A stretch of 7,359 nt of DNA from CAMYLR01 sp039590215 (GTDB taxonomy: Bacteria; Gemmatimonadota; Gemmatimonadetes; JACCXV01; JAHWKZ01): assembly GCA_039590215.1 (NCBI GenBank), contig JBDHFX010000141.1, positions 1-7,359 on the forward strand. The letters are read 5' to 3'. Both the position numbers and the translations under genes were made by a program. The stretch's first letter is position 1. Every line of letters starts with the position of its first letter. Of the stretch, positions 5,846-7,359 are shown piece after piece. The notes under the pieces were generated by a model, which was not told the origin of the DNA, searched no databases, and was given only the letters and a program-made list of their open reading frames with translations.

Positions 5846-6527
5846 GGCGACTCAGGTGCGATCGATGTTCGACTCGATCGCACCGCGCTACGACTTGTTC
5901 AACGATGTCCTGTCGGTCGGTATCCACCGCCTTTGGCGGGCCGACGCGATCGACAGTTTGGCGCCGGTGCCGGGTCATCGTTATCTCGATCTGTGCGCCG
6001 GTACTCTCGACCTCGCCCGCGCGATCGCCACCCACGCCCCGGGAGCGATCGCCGTCGGCGCTGACTTCTCGCTGCCGATGCTCGAGCGGGGAGCACGAAA
6101 GCTGAATCACCGTGAGGCAGTGTTCTCGGTGGCCGCCGATGCGCTGGCGCTGCCCGTAGCCAACCGTGTCTTCGCCGGTTGCACGATCGGCTTCGGGCTG
6201 CGCAACCTGGTCGACTACGCGGCCGGGTTGTCGGAGATGCGCCGCGTCCTCGAGCCCGGAGGGAGACTGGTCGTGCTCGAGTTCACGACGCCGCCCGGTA
6301 AACTCTTTCGCACCCTCTATCACAGCTACTTTCACTACCTCCTGCCACGCGCCGGGGCGCTCATTTCTGGCGACCCCGATGCCGCACGCTACTTGCCCGA
6401 CTCGGTGGCCGACTTCCCCGACTGCGAGGCTCTGTCCGATATGCTAACCAACGTCGGCTTTTCGCGCGTTCGCTATCGCCTGCTCAGCGGCGGAATCGCC
6501 GCCCTTCATACCGGGGTCAGGGAATAG
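5826..6527 (+). CDS. ubiE: UbiE/MenG quinone C-methyltransferase
   Basis: A 233-residue enzyme that methylates the ring of demethylmenaquinone (and/or the ubiquinone precursor), using SAM, in the last steps of quinone synthesis at the inner membrane. Visible family signatures: VRSMFDSIAPRYDLFNDVLS (11-30), motif I region YLDLCAGTLDLA (53-64), RVLEPGGRLVVLEF (140-153), a YFHYLLP...ISGDPDAARYLPDSV stretch (168-194), and the closing GGIAALHTG (222-230). Motif I reads AGTLD where the family normally has GTGD, so one conserved glycine is replaced by Leu61. Start: conserved DKA residues lie upstream of ATG 5865, so TTG 5826 is chosen. GTG 5856, with AAGG 8 bases upstream, is the alternative (223 residues). 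The open frame back to 5601 lies inside the sigma gene and is not coding. Confidence 0.9.
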   Translation: MRSDRDKATQVRSMFDSIAPRYDLFNDVLSVGIHRLWRADAIDSLAPVPGHRYLDLCAGTLDLARAIATHAPGAIAVGADFSLPMLERGARKLNHREAVFSVAADALALPVANRVFAGCTIGFGLRNLVDYAAGLSEMRRVLEPGGRLVVLEFTTPPGKLFRTLYHSYFHYLLPRAGALISGDPDAARYLPDSVADFPDCEALSDMLTNVGFSRVRYRLLSGGIAALHTGVRE

Positions 6528-6528
6528 G

Positions 6529-7359
6529 GTGGCCGCGGTGCACAAGAGACCGGTTCACCTGATCGGCGTGCCGATCGATCTTGGCGCCAGCCGGCGTGGC
6601 GTCGACATGGGACCCTCCGCGCTGCGGATCGCCGGGTTGCGCGAGCGCCTGATCCGGCTTGGATACGATGTGACCGACACCGGTGACGTGCCGGTCACGA
6701 TTCCGGAATCGGCCGATGCCGGTTCCGAGCGGGCGCGTTTCAGGGACGAGATCGCCGCAACCAATCGAGTGCTCGCCGAACGCGTCGAGGCATCCCTCCA
6801 AGCCGCCGCGTTGCCGATCGTGCTCGGTGGTGACCACTCGCTATCAATCGGCTCGATCGCCGGCGCTGCGTCGTGGGCGGCGCGAGAAGGTGACGACTTG
6901 GGGCTGTTGTGGTTCGACGCGCACGCCGACATGAACACCACTGAAACGACGATCAGCGGCAACATCCACGGCATGGGGTTGGCGGCGTCGCTGGGATACG
7001 GCGACCCGGTGCTGACCGAGCTCGGCGGGTTGACCCCAAAGGTGAGATCCGACAAAGTCGCGCTGATCGGTGCGCGCGACGTCGATCCCGGCGAGCGAGA
7101 GATGGTGAGCGAATCCGGAATCCGCGTGTTCACAATGCGCGAGATCGATGAAAAGGGGATCGTCCGCGTGCTGGAGGAGGCGATGGCGATCGTCCGTCAG
7201 GGCACCCTCGGCTTTCACGTGTCATGGGACATGGACTTTGTCGACCCCAACTACGCGCCCGGCGTCGGGACACCCGTCACGGGCGGCGTCAACTATCGGG
7301 AGGGACACCTGGCGCTCGAGTTGGTGAGTGACGGCGGCGGGATGGTGAGCATCGATTGC
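6529..7359 (+). CDS. rocF: Arginase, 3' end outside the window
   Basis: The first 277 codons of an arginase, which hydrolyses L-arginine to ornithine and urea in the cytoplasm with a two-manganese centre. Metal ligands are visible: His103 (GGDHS), Asp130, His132 and Asp134 (DAHADMN), Asp234 and Asp236 (SWDMDFVDP). His147 in GNIHG matches the active-site His141 of rat arginase I. Asn136 and DVDPGE (185-189) match residues that bind the amino-acid part of the substrate, which argues for arginase rather than agmatinase. GVGTPVTGG and NYREGH are further family marks. The window stops two codons before the expected catalytic-site Glu of the (E)VNP region. Start: GTG 6529, one base after the ubiE stop, with AGGGA 5 bases upstream. 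GTG 6538 is possible. It is probably cotranscribed with ubiE, though no functional link is known. Confidence 0.93.
   Translation, partial: MAAVHKRPVHLIGVPIDLGASRRGVDMGPSALRIAGLRERLIRLGYDVTDTGDVPVTIPESADAGSERARFRDEIAATNRVLAERVEASLQAAALPIVLGGDHSLSIGSIAGAASWAAREGDDLGLLWFDAHADMNTTETTISGNIHGMGLAASLGYGDPVLTELGGLTPKVRSDKVALIGARDVDPGEREMVSESGIRVFTMREIDEKGIVRVLEEAMAIVRQGTLGFHVSWDMDFVDPNYAPGVGTPVTGGVNYREGHLALELVSDGGGMVSIDC

Noticed and set aside
5846..5905. ECF-type autoregulated promoter (GAAC boxes on minus) upstream of the sigma gene
   Set aside because: GAAC occurs twice but neither has a convincing -10 at normal spacing, and both lie inside ubiE coding sequence.
6555..7133. 192-residue minus-strand frame opposite arginase
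   Set aside because: Ser/Pro/Arg-rich shadow with no recognisable motif; the arginase frame on the other strand carries all metal-binding motifs.

Overview
The window is a GC-rich (roughly 60% or more by eye), gene-dense bacterial chromosomal segment with no mobile element, tRNA, rRNA or CRISPR array that I can see. Signal peptides, a lipobox lipoprotein, a probable menaquinone/ubiquinone methyltransferase and an ECF sigma operon suggest a Gram-negative-type, respiring, probably uncultured bacterium. I cannot place it in a phylum with confidence. CGATCG is very common: a hand count gives 32 copies in 7.4 kb, where base composition predicts about 2 to 3. This looks like a genome-wide signature.

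Layout. (1) Positions 1-1362, + strand: the 3' end of an ABC exporter ATPase, coupled by an ATGA overlap to a three-part NlpC/P60 peptidase (N-terminal domain, SH3b-like domains, catalytic domain) resembling the murein-peptide endopeptidase YkfC. (2) Positions 1359-5845, - strand, read from right to left: ECF sigma factor, a Cys-free membrane anti-sigma-like protein, a secreted/membrane bactofilin-like protein broken by a frameshift, a hairpin that looks like a terminator and also contains the next gene's ribosome binding site, a small secreted protein, a SAM-dependent methyltransferase, and a lipoprotein coupled to it by a GTGA overlap. (3) Positions 5826-7359, + strand: a UbiE/MenG quinone methyltransferase, then one base later an arginase that runs off the window.

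How the genes may fit together. The sigma, anti-sigma and bactofilin-like genes are tightly spaced (12- to 20-base gap, then a TGATG junction) and read as one envelope-related regulatory operon. The most interesting points are the dual terminator/RBS hairpin at 3224-3264, the interrupted bactofilin-like gene with an inverted repeat around the break, the non-zinc anti-sigma candidate, and the CGATCG excess. I found no clear new defence or mobile system. Everything functional here is inferred from sequence patterns and family knowledge, with no database search.
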